Origin: Bacteroidaceae bacterium
GTDB lineage: Bacteria; Bacteroidota; Bacteroidia; Bacteroidales; Bacteroidaceae
DNA: 45,771 nt
Reading direction: 5' to 3'
Assembly (NCBI GenBank): GCA_017429945.1
Contig: JAFRNY010000088.1
Span: 1-45,771 of the forward strand
The notes below the pieces were generated by a model that did not search any database, was not told the origin of the DNA, and worked only from the letters and a program-made list of their open reading frames with translations. Shown in pieces: positions 23,723 to 32,813 of the stretch. Each line of letters starts with the position of its first letter. Position 1 is the first letter of the stretch. A program made the position numbers and the translations under genes.

Positions 23723-23805
23723 TTATAAATTATTTTCGTTTAGTTCTGTTGACTCTTCTTGAAGGTGACCACTCTCCCCCTTGAGGGGGAGCGGGGAGGG
23801 GGTCT
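23621..23805. repeat. Inverted GC palindromic pair spanning the pth/hslR junction
   Basis: On the minus strand, one copy (23766-23805) begins AGACCCCCTCCCCGCTCCCC and forms the Pth C-terminal codons ([13 protein letters not shown]). The other (23652-23688) ends GGGGAGGGGGTCT and forms the HslR N-terminus. They match as inverted repeats over about 37 bases with three differences, and enclose the pth stop and hslR start. A third partial copy lies at 23621-23645. Confidence 0.85.
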
Positions 23806-24472
23806 CCTTCTTCTTTCTATTCAACTGATTCATCGCCATCTGAATGCCAGCGAGGCAGAACGTCTTGATGGCCGCTGCGGCAGTCTTAGTGCACTCTGGG
23901 ATGAGCTCTTCCTGCTCGGGGCTGAAGCGGCCGAGTACGTAGTCGACCTGCTGCCCGGTATAGTAGTCGTGACCGATGCCGAAACGCAGACGGGCATACT
24001 GCTGAGTGCCAAGCGTCTGAGCTATATGCTTGAGGCCGTTGTGGCCGCCATCACTGCCTGCGGGCTTCATGCGCAGTTGACCGAATGGCAGCCCCACGTC
24101 GTCTACGCAAATGAGCAGATGCTCCAGTTCGATCTTCTCTTGCTGCATCCAGTAACGCACGGCGTTGCCGCTAAGGTTCATGAAGGTGCTGGGCTTGAGC
24201 AAGATGAGCTGACGGCCTTTTACGCTGATGCGCGTGACGAAGCCGTAGCGGCGGTCCTCCCACACGGTCTCGCGACCCTTGTCCTCATTGACGGAAGCGG
24301 CCAAGGCATTGACGATGCGGAAACCGGCGTTGTGGCGCGTGCCTTCGTAGTCCGGGCCTATATTACCAAGGCCCACGATAAGGAATTTTTCCATAGGAAG
24401 ACCCCCTCCCCGCTCCCCCTCAAGGGGGAGTGTGGTATCTTTGGAAAAGAGTTTCTTCAGAAAGGAGAACAT
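23723..24472 (-). CDS. pth: Peptidyl-tRNA hydrolase
   Basis: Pth cleaves peptidyl-tRNAs released from ribosomes. The core runs from [20 protein letters not shown] with the catalytic histidine in TRHNAGF, through [11 protein letters not shown] and [15 protein letters not shown], to [12 protein letters not shown]. The frame is 249 residues, about 50-60 more than usual, because repeats extend both ends: [20 protein letters not shown] at the start and [17 protein letters not shown] at the end. ATG at 24394 would remove the N-terminal extension; ATG at 24472 keeps it. It sits between rplY and hslR, an order I recall as common in Bacteroidales. Confidence 0.95.
   Translation of the reverse strand: MFSFLKKLFSKDTTLPLEGERGGGLPMEKFLIVGLGNIGPDYEGTRHNAGFRIVNALAASVNEDKGRETVWEDRRYGFVTRISVKGRQLILLKPSTFMNLSGNAVRYWMQQEKIELEHLLICVDDVGLPFGQLRMKPAGSDGGHNGLKHIAQTLGTQQYARLRFGIGHDYYTGQQVDYVLGRFSPEQEELIPECTKTAAAAIKTFCLAGIQMAMNQLNRKKKETPSPLPLKGESGHLQEESTELNENNL
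24398..24436. repeat. GC palindromic element at the pth 5' end
   Basis: AGACCCCCTCCCCGCTCCCC then CTCAAGGGGGAGTGTGG. On the minus strand it reads [14 protein letters not shown] just before the probable native Pth start. Confidence 0.85.
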
Positions 24473-24492
24473 TAGGGGGATGAAGGGTTAGA

Positions 24493-24535
24493 GGGGAGTT
24501 AATAGTTAATAGTTAATAGTTGACAGTTGGCAGGT
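24493..24535. repeat. Heptamer array (AGTTAAT)
   Basis: AGTTAAT repeats three times, then degenerates to AGTTGAC and AGTTGGC. It lies between pth and rplY. Confidence 0.7.
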
Positions 24536-24601
24536 CGCTACGCTTTAGCGTGGAGTGTGTAGTTGAGATTTCCTTGAAAAGGTTATGGTTATTTATAAGA
24601 T

Positions 24602-24637
24602 GAAGACGCAAAGCCCTTGAGTGTTCCTTGCGTCTTC
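24602..24637 (-). terminator. Weak hairpin terminator after rplY
   Basis: GAAGACGCAA pairs exactly with TTGCGTCTTC around a 16-base loop. The T-tract on the minus-strand 3' side is poor, so function is uncertain. Confidence 0.45.
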
Positions 24638-24652
24638 ATATCTTTTCTTGGA

Positions 24653-24695
24653 GGTAATTGCTCCCTCCCTAACAGGGAGGGCGGGGGGAGAGTCC
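24653..24695. repeat. GC palindromic element downstream of rplY
   Basis: GGAGGTAATTG then CTCCCTCCCTAACAGGGAGGG and CGGGGGGAGAGTCC. It is nearly the same copy as the one at 2757-2798. Confidence 0.85.
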
Positions 24696-24710
24696 GCTGG
24701 GGGTAGGTTT

Positions 24711-25316
24711 TTATGCCTCAGCCTCCTCAGCAGCCGAAGCGGCGCTGCGGGCGTTACGAGTCATCTTAACCTGGCATACTACGACGCTGGGCGAAGTGAC
24801 GAGCTCGAGGCCCTCGAAGCTGAGTTCGCCGACCTTGATGGTCTTACCGAGCTCGAGATTGGTGACATCGATGTCGAGGCGCTCGGGGATGGCAGTGTGA
24901 ACAGCCTTAACCTTGAGCTTGCGGACGCTGGCAGCGAGCTTACCACCAGCCTTGACGCCTGCTGCGAGACCGTTGAGCTTGATAGGCACCTCCATGACGA
25001 TGGGCTTCTCGTCGGTTATCTGATAGAAATCAACGTGCAGCACGTGATCCTTGACGGGGTGGAACTGAGCCTCCTTGAGAATAGCGAGGCACTGCTGACC
25101 ATCGACGTCGAGCTTTACGGTGTAGATCTCGGGAGTGTAGATGAGCTTGCGGAGCTCGCCCTCGCTGACAGCGAAAGCTACGGCCTTGGGCAGGCCCTGC
25201 TCGTCCTTGAGCTCACCATAGATATTGCAGGGAATCATGCCCTGCTTGCGCAGTTGCTTGGCAGCCTTCTTGCCGCCGGCGACACGTGCTGTGCCTTTGA
25301 TTTCGATTGTTTTCAT
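24711..25316 (-). CDS. rplY: 50S ribosomal protein L25/Ctc
   Basis: A 201-residue L25 protein with the N-terminal 5S rRNA-binding domain (MKTIEIKGTARVAGGKKAAK, GMIPCNIYG) and the C-terminal TL5/Ctc extension (HVLHVDFYQITDEKPIVMEV, VPIKLNGLAAGVKAGGKL). ATG 25316 is chosen as it begins the family N-terminus; the longer frame adds 17 unrelated residues. A -7 box TACCTTTG lies upstream. No repeat insertion is seen in this highly expressed gene. Confidence 0.96.
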   Translation of the reverse strand: MKTIEIKGTARVAGGKKAAKQLRKQGMIPCNIYGELKDEQGLPKAVAFAVSEGELRKLIYTPEIYTVKLDVDGQQCLAILKEAQFHPVKDHVLHVDFYQITDEKPIVMEVPIKLNGLAAGVKAGGKLAASVRKLKVKAVHTAIPERLDIDVTNLELGKTIKVGELSFEGLELVTSPSVVVCQVKMTRNARSAASAAEEAEA

Positions 25317-25394
25317 TTCGTAAAAGTTTTGTGTTACTCTAAATGAAGTTAATAAATTTTGCTTCATTCGCCATCACACGGGCGAAAGCGGGCG

Positions 25395-25402
25395 CAAAGG
25401 TA
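25395..25402 (-). promoter_or_regulatory. Promoter -7 box for rplY
   Basis: Minus-strand TACCTTTG, exact consensus, 79 bases before the ATG at 25316. No convincing -33 element is seen. Confidence 0.6.
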
Positions 25403-25497
25403 GTAATAAAAGTGTAAATGGAAAAATGAAAAGAGAAAAATATGACTTCGACTGGCATTTTTTTTGCCGACGTAATACTGTATATAAGAATAATATG

Positions 25498-25505
25498 TAA
25501 CTTTG
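25498..25505 (+). promoter_or_regulatory. Promoter -7 box for the large secreted protein
   Basis: Plus-strand TAACTTTG, exact consensus, 28 bases before the ATG at 25533. No TTTG at -33 spacing. Confidence 0.6.
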
Positions 25506-25532
25506 GAGCCATAAAACAGAAAAACATTGTCT

Positions 25533-28500
25533 ATGAGAATAAAAGCAAAGATACTGGCTGCCGCACTAACAGCCTTGGCTACAACAGCCGCAGTGGCACA
25601 GTCCGACGTCACTGCCGAATTCATCACAAATCCCTCGTTCGAGGACGACGCCGCTGCCTGCACAGACGCCGTCAAGAAGAGCGAGAGCAGCGACGGCCTG
25701 CGCGGATGGGACGTCAGCGCCATCACGGGCTGGACCACCACGCGCCCCGACAAGCAGTTGCTCATCACCGCCGACTGCTTCACCGACAACAACTTCGGCA
25801 AGACGCCTATCGCCGACGGGCAGTACGCCCTCTTCCAGCGCATGGGCTGGAACAACGGAGCCAGCACCATAACCCAGACAACCTCCAAGGCGCTGCCCGC
25901 CGGTAAGTATGCGCTCACGCTCAAGGCCAAAGCCTTCTATGCCAACGGCGGCAGTAGCGCCACCGTGCAGGTGAAAGGCGGCACGAAGAGCCTCGGCAAC
26001 GCCACCATCACCTTCGACCACGGCTCGGCAGGCTGTATGAACGCAGCAGCCTGGAAGGACGTCAGCCTCCGCTTCACCCTCACCGAAGCCTCGGCAATCA
26101 CCATAGCCACCGACATCGCATGGGTCAGCGGCGGCAGCCAGATCGCCCTCGACGACTTCCGTCTCACACGTCTTCCTGACGACACGCCCGACCCCGAGCC
26201 GGAGGTGACGCAGTTCACCGAGGGCGTTATCACGCACGACTTCGTGCCCGAGGCCGAGATGATGCAGGACCTGCTCGAGATGCTGGCGCGCTCGATGCAG
26301 TATGCCAAGTCGATCTGGTTTCAGTGTCAGGCGCCCAATTCCGTCGGCGAGGCTTGCGGCTATTTCAAGGGCAACAGCGCCGGACAGAGCAACGAGGACG
26401 GCGTGCGCACCAATGCCGACTTCGCGATGATTTCAGCCTTCCTCGTCAAATACGCCCAAGGCAAGGTCACACTGCCCGACGACATCACGTGGGACGAAGT
26501 CAAGGATATGGCCATGCGAAGCCTCGTCTTCGGTTACTCCACGCATAAAGCCAACCGCCTGAAGGTGACGTCGAACAACGCCTACTGGGGCAGCACATCG
26601 ACCTCGGACAACACCTGGGAGAGCTCGCTGTGGACCATGAGCCTCTGCTTCGCCGCACACTTCCTCGACGACCAGCTCACCGACGCGCAGCGCACATATA
26701 TATATAATATGGTAAAGGCGGAATGCAACTACGAGCTCGGACGCTCAATCCCCACAGGCTATGCCGGCGACACCAAGGCCGAAGAGAACGGCTGGGAGGC
26801 CGACGTGCTGGCCTGCGCCCTCGGCCTCTATCCCAACGACGCGCTGGCAGAGCGATGGTTCGACCGCCTGCGAGCCTTCGCCATCAACAGCTACTCGCAG
26901 GTTGACGACGCCGCCGACCAGACCGTCATCGACCCCTCCTACGACCAAAAGACCGTGGCCGACTACTACCGCGGACAGAACCTCTACGACGACTACACGC
27001 TGCAGAACCACAACCTCTTCCACACCTCCTACCAGAACGTCGTCATGCAGGAACTGGGCGAGGCACACCTGGCCCTGCTCCTCTTCCAAGGCGGCGAACA
27101 GAAGTGGAAGACCAACGCCCTGATGCACAACCAGCAGGAGGTCTTCGACCTGGTGCTCAAGCGCCTGGCCTTGGCCGACGGCGAACTGGCCATGCCCAAC
27201 GGCAACGACTGGAGCCTCTTCCTCTTCGACCAGATCACCAGTTACTCCACTGCCGCCTGCTTCCTCCGCGATGCCGACGCCTTGCTGCTCGAGAATATGG
27301 CCTACAAATACATCAAGGCACGCCAGCAGACGACAAAGGACGGATCGTGGCTCCTCAACAGCGACATTGGGCCGAGGCGCATGGGCGTAGAGGGGCACCG
27401 CGTCATGATGACTTACCTTATGCATCTCGCCGCCTCGACGGCCGACCTCCAGCCCTCGACGTGGGACGACTTCTCGGCGCGCCAGCAGGACGCATATATT
27501 TTCCGTAGCCAAAACATCGTGCGCGCCTCGTCGGCCGACCGCTTCGTCACCTTCTCGTGGAGCACAGGCCTGAAGAGCTACACGGGCTATTTCACCGACA
27601 CGACGCCCGACCGCAACAAGATCATCTGCCCCTTCCGCGCCAACAACACGGGCAACCTCATCGGCTGGTACAACGTAAGCGGCCGAGGCACCAATGCCAC
27701 GCCTACGGTCAGCGGAGTCTACGACCTCAACGAGAACGCCTTCACGATGAACGGCCGGCTCAACACCAACGATGCCACGCTCGAGAACAGCTTCGTCATC
27801 GCGGCCACCAAGGGCAACGCCGTCGTCTATCTCAACAACGTCAAGGCACTCCAGAACGCCACTATCAGCGGGCGCCGCGGCGGACTGCTGGCCATCACCA
27901 CCGACCCCTTCACCGCCGAACAGCGCACCATCTATACTGCCGAAGGAGAGTTCACCGGCAACGGAGCCGCCACGCAGACCTTCGCCACACAGTGGGCCAA
28001 CATCGACCAGTCCGTAGGCATCGTCACTCTCGGCGGCACAGGCCAGATGGCTTTCGGCGACCGCGCGCTGAACAACAGCATCCAGTGTGCCAAGTTCTAC
28101 CCGCTCTACTCGCAAGGCAACCAGAGCGTCAGCAAAGATAAAGTCGTGGACCGCGCGGCCGTCATCTACTACAGCCGCACAGACGCCGCCATGACCGAAG
28201 CCCTCCAGGCACAAGCCGCCAGCCTCGCCGACCAGCTGCCCGACGGCTGGAACGGCCTCCGCTTTACCGATGCCGACGGCACCCCCTACCTCCTCGTGGC
28301 AAACCTCGGCGGCAGCAAGAACCGTGCTGAGCTCAAAGACCTCACCGCCGACTACGGAGCACCCGTGCTCGCCTCAGAGACCTTCATCACCGACAGCCGC
28401 GGCACTACCACCGTCGCCCTCGACGCCGACCACGCCCTCATGCAACCGCTGACCGTTTACATCAAAGGCTCGGGTGTGGCAGCCAAGATGTTCAACCCCT

Positions 28501-29543
28501 GGGATGACCAACAGCTCTACATCCGTTCCATCAACGACGACAAGCAGACCGTCACCGTCACTATTCTCGCCAACGGCAAGGCCGTGAGCAAAGAGTTAGT
28601 CGTAGAAGGCACTACAATAATTCGCCTCGACGACGGCGAAATATCTGCCTACGCTGAGGAGGCCGAGGAAGCTCTGCCCGAACTCACAGCGCAGTACATC
28701 GTAAACCCTAGTTTCGAGGAGGACGTCACGTGGGGCACCACGGGCAACATCACCCTCGGCGGCACAGCCTATAACCCCTGCTACACGCAGACGGTCAAGG
28801 CCGCCAACGCGCAGCTGCCACAGGTGTTGCCCGTAGTTGGTTGGACGGCAGAGAGCACCCTCGCGCCTGCCAGCAACTACGCCCTCCTCTACTCCATGCC
28901 CTACAGCTTCACTCAGTACTGCGTCTCGCCCTCCAATGTCGGCAACAGCGCCAGCATCATGGCCGTGCCCGCCGCCTTCGAAGAGAGCGTGGGCACACGC
29001 TGCCTCTCGGTGCTTAATTCATGGACCATTGGCACAAACGCCATAAGCCAGACGACTACGTTGCCCGCAGGCATGTACGAACTCAGCTTCGACCTGCGCT
29101 ACGCCTGCCCCAACGAGAGCCGCCGCACCGCGCCCAATGTCATTGCGGCTACGGGCGGCAACGTGAACACACTGCTCTGCGGAGTAGTCATCGGCAACCA
29201 AGAGCACTACGCCCCTTACCCGACCACTGCCGACACCTGGCAACGGACGACTATCCCATTCATGCTCGACGAAGAAACGGAAGTGACCTTTCGCCTCGGC
29301 CTGGCCACGACAGCTAATCAAGGCGCTGCCAACCAGACGCGCATCTACGTTGACGACCTCCGCCTCTGCGGCATCGTAAAGCCCATCGAGGACGGCATTG
29401 AGGAGGTGAGAACGGTCAATGGTCAACGGTCAACGGTCAATGGTCAAAGTTCAAAGTTCTACGACCTGGCAGGCCGTAGGCTGTCCGACGTCCGGAGCCG
29501 TGGGCTCTACATCAACAACAATTCAAAAATAGTTGTACCGTAA
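25533..29543 (+). CDS. Large secreted protein, possible polysaccharide lyase or hydrolase
   Basis: A 1336-residue exported protein I cannot assign to a named family. A signal peptide (MRIKAKILAAALTALATTAA) precedes a jelly-roll-like module at about residues 25-225, opened by EFITNPSFEDD. A helix-rich region at about 235-660 resembles an alpha/alpha toroid, with Trp, His and Tyr motifs (LQNHNLFHTSYQNVVMQELG near 490, GNDWSLFLFDQITSY near 560, RRMGVEGHRVMMTYLMHLA near 620). A beta-rich region follows to about 1050. Near 1055 a second module starts with QYIVNPSFEEDVTW. The C-terminus FYDLAGRRLSD to GLYINNNSKIVV is a sorting-type tail common in Prevotella-like exported proteins. A toroid plus beta-sandwich is the layout of several lyases (PL8, PL12, PL21), hence the guess. 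Confidence 0.6.
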   Translation: MRIKAKILAAALTALATTAAVAQSDVTAEFITNPSFEDDAAACTDAVKKSESSDGLRGWDVSAITGWTTTRPDKQLLITADCFTDNNFGKTPIADGQYALFQRMGWNNGASTITQTTSKALPAGKYALTLKAKAFYANGGSSATVQVKGGTKSLGNATITFDHGSAGCMNAAAWKDVSLRFTLTEASAITIATDIAWVSGGSQIALDDFRLTRLPDDTPDPEPEVTQFTEGVITHDFVPEAEMMQDLLEMLARSMQYAKSIWFQCQAPNSVGEACGYFKGNSAGQSNEDGVRTNADFAMISAFLVKYAQGKVTLPDDITWDEVKDMAMRSLVFGYSTHKANRLKVTSNNAYWGSTSTSDNTWESSLWTMSLCFAAHFLDDQLTDAQRTYIYNMVKAECNYELGRSIPTGYAGDTKAEENGWEADVLACALGLYPNDALAERWFDRLRAFAINSYSQVDDAADQTVIDPSYDQKTVADYYRGQNLYDDYTLQNHNLFHTSYQNVVMQELGEAHLALLLFQGGEQKWKTNALMHNQQEVFDLVLKRLALADGELAMPNGNDWSLFLFDQITSYSTAACFLRDADALLLENMAYKYIKARQQTTKDGSWLLNSDIGPRRMGVEGHRVMMTYLMHLAASTADLQPSTWDDFSARQQDAYIFRSQNIVRASSADRFVTFSWSTGLKSYTGYFTDTTPDRNKIICPFRANNTGNLIGWYNVSGRGTNATPTVSGVYDLNENAFTMNGRLNTNDATLENSFVIAATKGNAVVYLNNVKALQNATISGRRGGLLAITTDPFTAEQRTIYTAEGEFTGNGAATQTFATQWANIDQSVGIVTLGGTGQMAFGDRALNNSIQCAKFYPLYSQGNQSVSKDKVVDRAAVIYYSRTDAAMTEALQAQAASLADQLPDGWNGLRFTDADGTPYLLVANLGGSKNRAELKDLTADYGAPVLASETFITDSRGTTTVALDADHALMQPLTVYIKGSGVAAKMFNPWDDQQLYIRSINDDKQTVTVTILANGKAVSKELVVEGTTIIRLDDGEISAYAEEAEEALPELTAQYIVNPSFEEDVTWGTTGNITLGGTAYNPCYTQTVKAANAQLPQVLPVVGWTAESTLAPASNYALLYSMPYSFTQYCVSPSNVGNSASIMAVPAAFEESVGTRCLSVLNSWTIGTNAISQTTTLPAGMYELSFDLRYACPNESRRTAPNVIAATGGNVNTLLCGVVIGNQEHYAPYPTTADTWQRTTIPFMLDEETEVTFRLGLATTANQGAANQTRIYVDDLRLCGIVKPIEDGIEEVRTVNGQRSTVNGQSSKFYDLAGRRLSDVRSRGLYINNNSKIVVP
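29414..29459 (+). repeat. In-frame heptamer array near the C-terminus
   Basis: GGTCAAT, GGTCAAC, GGTCAAC, GGTCAAT, GGTCAAA, GTTCAAA: six 7-base units totalling 42 bases (14 codons), encoding VNGQRSTVNGQSSK just before the C-terminal sorting tail. Loss or gain of a single unit would shift the frame and remove the tail. Confidence 0.85.
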
Positions 29544-29549
29544 CAGAAT

Positions 29550-30584
29550 ATGTCTTCCCACATTCTTCTAATCTATACCGGAGGCACTATAGGCATGGGC
29601 GTAAACGCCGCCACTGGGGTGCTCGAGCCGCTGGACTTCGCGCTATTGTTGTCGCACATGCCTGAACTGCAAGATATTCCGGCACACGTCGACGTCCACC
29701 AGTTCGACAAGCCTATCGACTCCAGCGACATGAGCCCTTCGTTGTGGGCTCACATCGTAGACATAATCGTTGATCACTACGACGACTACGACGGCTTCGT
29801 AGTCCTCCACGGCACCGACACAATGGCGTTCACCGCCTCGGCACTCTCATTTATGCTCGAGAACCTCACCAAGCCCGTCGTGCTCACAGGCTCACAACTC
29901 CCTATCGGCCAGCTGCGCACCGACGGGCGCGAGAATCTCATCACAAGCATAGAGATAGCCGCTGCCAAGGGCGCCGACGGTCATCCCCGTGTGCCGGAGG
30001 TGTGCATCTATTTCAGTGGCAAGCTCCTGCGCGGCAACCGTTCCACTAAGGTCAACAGCGAAGGCTTCAACGCCTTCGACACATTCAACTTCCCACACCT
30101 GGCCGATGCCGGCGTCAAGATTACCTTCCACGACGAACTCATACTCCAGCCCGACTACAACCGCCCAATGACGCCACACAAGGAGATGGACACTGGCGTG
30201 GCGGTGTTCACGCTTTACCCTGGCATCGAAGAGACAATGGTGCGCTATTTCCTCAACGCGCCCAACCTCCACGCCGTGGTCATGCGCACCTACGGCAGCG
30301 GCAATGCGCCTCAACAGCCATGGCTGATGGCAGCGCTCCAGGAAGCCAGCGACAAAGGCATCGTCGTCGTCAACATCACACAATGCGCTGCCGGCCCCGT
30401 TGAGATGGCTCGCTACAGCGGCGGCTTCCTCCTGAAGAATGCCGGTGTGATAAGCGGCTTCGACGGCACCGTGGAATGTGCAACGGCAAAACTTATGCAC
30501 TTGCGAGGCCTCAGTTCCGACCCCGCCTTCATCCGCAGGAGCATGCAACGGCCGCTCTGCGGAGAGATCTCTATCAGCGGATAG
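29550..30584 (+). CDS. ansA: Type I L-asparaginase
   Basis: A 344-residue asparaginase hydrolysing asparagine to aspartate and ammonia. The first catalytic threonine is in LLIYTGGTIGMG and the second motif is VVLHGTDTMAFTASALSF. VLTGSQLPIGQLRTDGREN is also typical. No signal peptide is visible, so it is likely cytoplasmic. It starts six bases after the large secreted gene and is probably cotranscribed with it, though no functional link is apparent. A terminator follows. Confidence 0.95.
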   Translation: MSSHILLIYTGGTIGMGVNAATGVLEPLDFALLLSHMPELQDIPAHVDVHQFDKPIDSSDMSPSLWAHIVDIIVDHYDDYDGFVVLHGTDTMAFTASALSFMLENLTKPVVLTGSQLPIGQLRTDGRENLITSIEIAAAKGADGHPRVPEVCIYFSGKLLRGNRSTKVNSEGFNAFDTFNFPHLADAGVKITFHDELILQPDYNRPMTPHKEMDTGVAVFTLYPGIEETMVRYFLNAPNLHAVVMRTYGSGNAPQQPWLMAALQEASDKGIVVVNITQCAAGPVEMARYSGGFLLKNAGVISGFDGTVECATAKLMHLRGLSSDPAFIRRSMQRPLCGEISISG

Positions 30585-30620
30585 ACTTCCGGAAACTCTC
30601 TTTTGTTTACAAAAACGCGA

Positions 30621-30664
30621 AAAAACCGTCGCCTGCAACATAAGCGGGCGGCGGCTTTTGCTTT
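30621..30664 (+). terminator. Rho-independent terminator after ansA
   Basis: CCGTCGCCTGC pairs with GCGGGCGGCGG over 11 pairs including two G-U, around a seven-base loop, then CTTTTGCTTT. A-run on the left side. Confidence 0.8.
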
Positions 30665-30833
30665 AGCTTAATATCTACCTCCCCCTACCGACGAAGAGCT
30701 GGACATAGAAGCCCTCTGCAAAAGGCTCGCTGATTGCCGAGCAACTATGGTTTTCTCGTGCCTCCAATGATGTATTATTAGGCCCTAGAATCAAAAAACT
30801 TGAAGAATTCTTCGGCCTTAAAGAAAAAAGCTG
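30665..30833. other. Gap with a short coding-like remnant
   Basis: In one plus-strand frame, about 30675-30770 reads PTDEELDIEALCKRLADCR and on to a stop, without a start codon or promoter. It may be a gene fragment, but I recognise no family. The remainder shows nothing clear. Confidence 0.25.
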
Positions 30834-30841
30834 TAATTTTG
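30834..30841 (+). promoter_or_regulatory. Promoter -7 box for the glycan cluster
   Basis: TAATTTTG, exact consensus, with a weak TTCG at 30811-30814 (19-base spacing) in the -33 position. It lies 86 bases before the first Stealth gene start. Confidence 0.55.
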
Positions 30842-30926
30842 CAGCCGCTAAGAACGGCCAATGATTCAACGGATTATCTTTCGTCGGGCTTACGACATTA
30901 TAATGCTCACTGCGACAAGGAAAAAA

Positions 30927-31922
30927 ATGGATATCGATTTCGTAATCACATGGGTTGACATGAACGACCCTAAGTGGCAATCTGAATTCTCGAAATATTC
31001 CGGCCACAAGGACAATACCAAGAATGGTGTTTCGGAAGCGCGCTTCAGGGACTACGGCTTTCTGAAATACTGGTTCAGGGGGGTCGCCAAGTTTGCTCCG
31101 TGGGTGCGTAAGATTCATTTTGTCACCAGCTGTCAGAAGCCTGAATGGCTTGATACGAGCAACCCGAAGATCCATCTGGTGAGCCACGAAGACTTTATTC
31201 CCTCGCAGTTCCTGCCTACGTTCAACTCTGTGGTCATCGAGCGCTATCTGCATAAAATTCCGGGGCTGGCCGAGCATTTCGTGTACTTCAACGATGATTT
31301 CTATATCATAAACGATGTCGCACAGGAGCGTTTCTTCAGGAACGGCCTGCCTTGCGACATAGCGGTGTTTAAGTATAATCCGTCATGGTCGCAATGGTAC
31401 ACGAGGATAAAGAACAACGTCAGAATCATCAACCGCCACTTCGACAAGAAAGAAGTGATGGCTAAGCATCACGACAAATGGTTCGACAAGAGTTATGGCT
31501 TGATGAGGTCGCGATGGAACTATTTCCTCTGGTTCTACGATAAATTCATAACCCTGCGCGTTCCACATAATGCCCAGCCTTATTTGAAATCCACATTCGA
31601 GGAAGTGTGGGCTGCCGCCGGAACGGAACTTACCGACACATCAGTCAACAAGTTCCGGGCGCTGACAGACTACACGCCCGAGTTGTTCCGCATGTGGCAG
31701 ATATGCAAGGGCGACTTCACGCCTTACAACACATATCGCGACACAAAGATGTTCCCGCTCATGGTGCGCCCCAAGCAGGCCGCCAAAGCCATCCGCCGGC
31801 AGTCGTACTCTCTCATCTGCCTTAACGACAACGTGCACATCCGCAACTACGAACTTGTGATGGAAAATATAAGGCAATCGTTCCAGCAGATATTACCTGA
31901 GAAATCAATCTTTGAGCTTTAG
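30927..31922 (+). CDS. Stealth-family glycan phosphotransferase (first copy)
   Basis: A 331-residue Stealth protein, a family of hexose-1-phosphate transferases that build phosphate-linked capsule polymers. Conserved region 1 is MDIDFVITWVDMNDPKW. Region 2 covers FRGVAKFAPWVRKIHFVTS and LPTFNSVVIERYLHKIPGLA followed by YFNDDFYI. Region 3 surrounds VPHNAQPYLKSTFEE. Region 4 is YSLICLNDNVHI with the end LPEKSIFEL. ATG 30927 is chosen since it begins region 1; earlier in-frame ATGs add an unrelated tail. It opens a four-gene cluster with a similar gene at its other end. Confidence 0.88.
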   Translation: MDIDFVITWVDMNDPKWQSEFSKYSGHKDNTKNGVSEARFRDYGFLKYWFRGVAKFAPWVRKIHFVTSCQKPEWLDTSNPKIHLVSHEDFIPSQFLPTFNSVVIERYLHKIPGLAEHFVYFNDDFYIINDVAQERFFRNGLPCDIAVFKYNPSWSQWYTRIKNNVRIINRHFDKKEVMAKHHDKWFDKSYGLMRSRWNYFLWFYDKFITLRVPHNAQPYLKSTFEEVWAAAGTELTDTSVNKFRALTDYTPELFRMWQICKGDFTPYNTYRDTKMFPLMVRPKQAAKAIRRQSYSLICLNDNVHIRNYELVMENIRQSFQQILPEKSIFEL

Positions 31923-31925
31923 ACT

Positions 31926-32813
31926 ATGAACAAGGTTATAGCCGAAATAATTGCAGGACTGATTCCTCACAAGATGACGCGCAACCGATGGCGGGGAATA
32001 CTCAGGTTTGGTCCCGTGAATGCCATACGCCTGAAAAGGCGCCTGAGGAGCGACCTGACTCGCCCCGAGCACTATCTGGCCGTGTGCGCCATCGCCAAAG
32101 ACGAGGGGCCTTACTTCAAGGAGTGGATTGAATGGCACCTGAGTCAGGGCGTCGATCATTTCTACATCTACGACAACGAGAGCTCCGACGGCACACGAGA
32201 GATATTGCAGCCCTACATCGATTCGGGGGTGGTGGAATATAAATATTGGCCGGGCCACCGTCGCCAGCTGGCCGCCTACGACGATTGTCTGGATCACTAC
32301 CGGCTCGCCTCGCGTTGGATTGCGTTCATCGACCTGGACGAATTTATCGTTCCCGTCAAGGACGCTTCGATACCTGCCTTCCTGAAACGCTTTGAAACTT
32401 TCGCCGCTGTAGAGATCAACTGGCTAGTCTATGGCAGCGGCGGACATAAGACCAAAAGCCCCGGCACGATGATGGAGCGCTTCAGATTCCACTCCCTGCC
32501 CGGCCATCGCCTCAACCGGCACGTGAAAAGCATCATAAACCCACGCGAAGTATTCACGATGATCGGCTGTCACGAGGCGGCAAAGATATCGGGCTCAATA
32601 GCTGATTCCCACGGGCAACCCGTGACGAAAAACTTCCGCGAGCGCGAGCCTCAGCAAGACATCATCCGCATTAACCATTATGCCGTAAGGTCTTATGAGG
32701 AATTCCTCGAGAAGCAGGCCCGCGGCAGAGCCAGCGGAACGCAAAAGACAGTCCGTTCGGAATACTTCGAGCAGTACGACCTTAACGACATAGAAGACGC
32801 GGGCACATGTTAA
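31926..32813 (+). CDS. GT92-type glycosyltransferase
   Basis: A 295-residue GT-A-fold transferase of the GT92 type. The family start motif is HYLAVCAIAKDEGPYFKEWI, followed by GVDHFYIYDNESSDGTREIL, and the metal site is in WIAFIDLDEFIVPV. INWLVYGSGGHKTKSPG and the late IIRINHYAVRSYEEFL also match. The sugar and acceptor are unknown. It starts three bases after the first Stealth stop, implying cotranscription. Its stop codon lies in an 8-bp repeat. Confidence 0.88.
   Translation: MNKVIAEIIAGLIPHKMTRNRWRGILRFGPVNAIRLKRRLRSDLTRPEHYLAVCAIAKDEGPYFKEWIEWHLSQGVDHFYIYDNESSDGTREILQPYIDSGVVEYKYWPGHRRQLAAYDDCLDHYRLASRWIAFIDLDEFIVPVKDASIPAFLKRFETFAAVEINWLVYGSGGHKTKSPGTMMERFRFHSLPGHRLNRHVKSIINPREVFTMIGCHEAAKISGSIADSHGQPVTKNFREREPQQDIIRINHYAVRSYEEFLEKQARGRASGTQKTVRSEYFEQYDLNDIEDAGTC

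Noticed and set aside
26745-28214. 489-codon minus-strand frame
   Set aside because: Antisense to the large secreted protein; Val/Gly/Glu-rich composition is typical of a shadow frame in GC-rich DNA.
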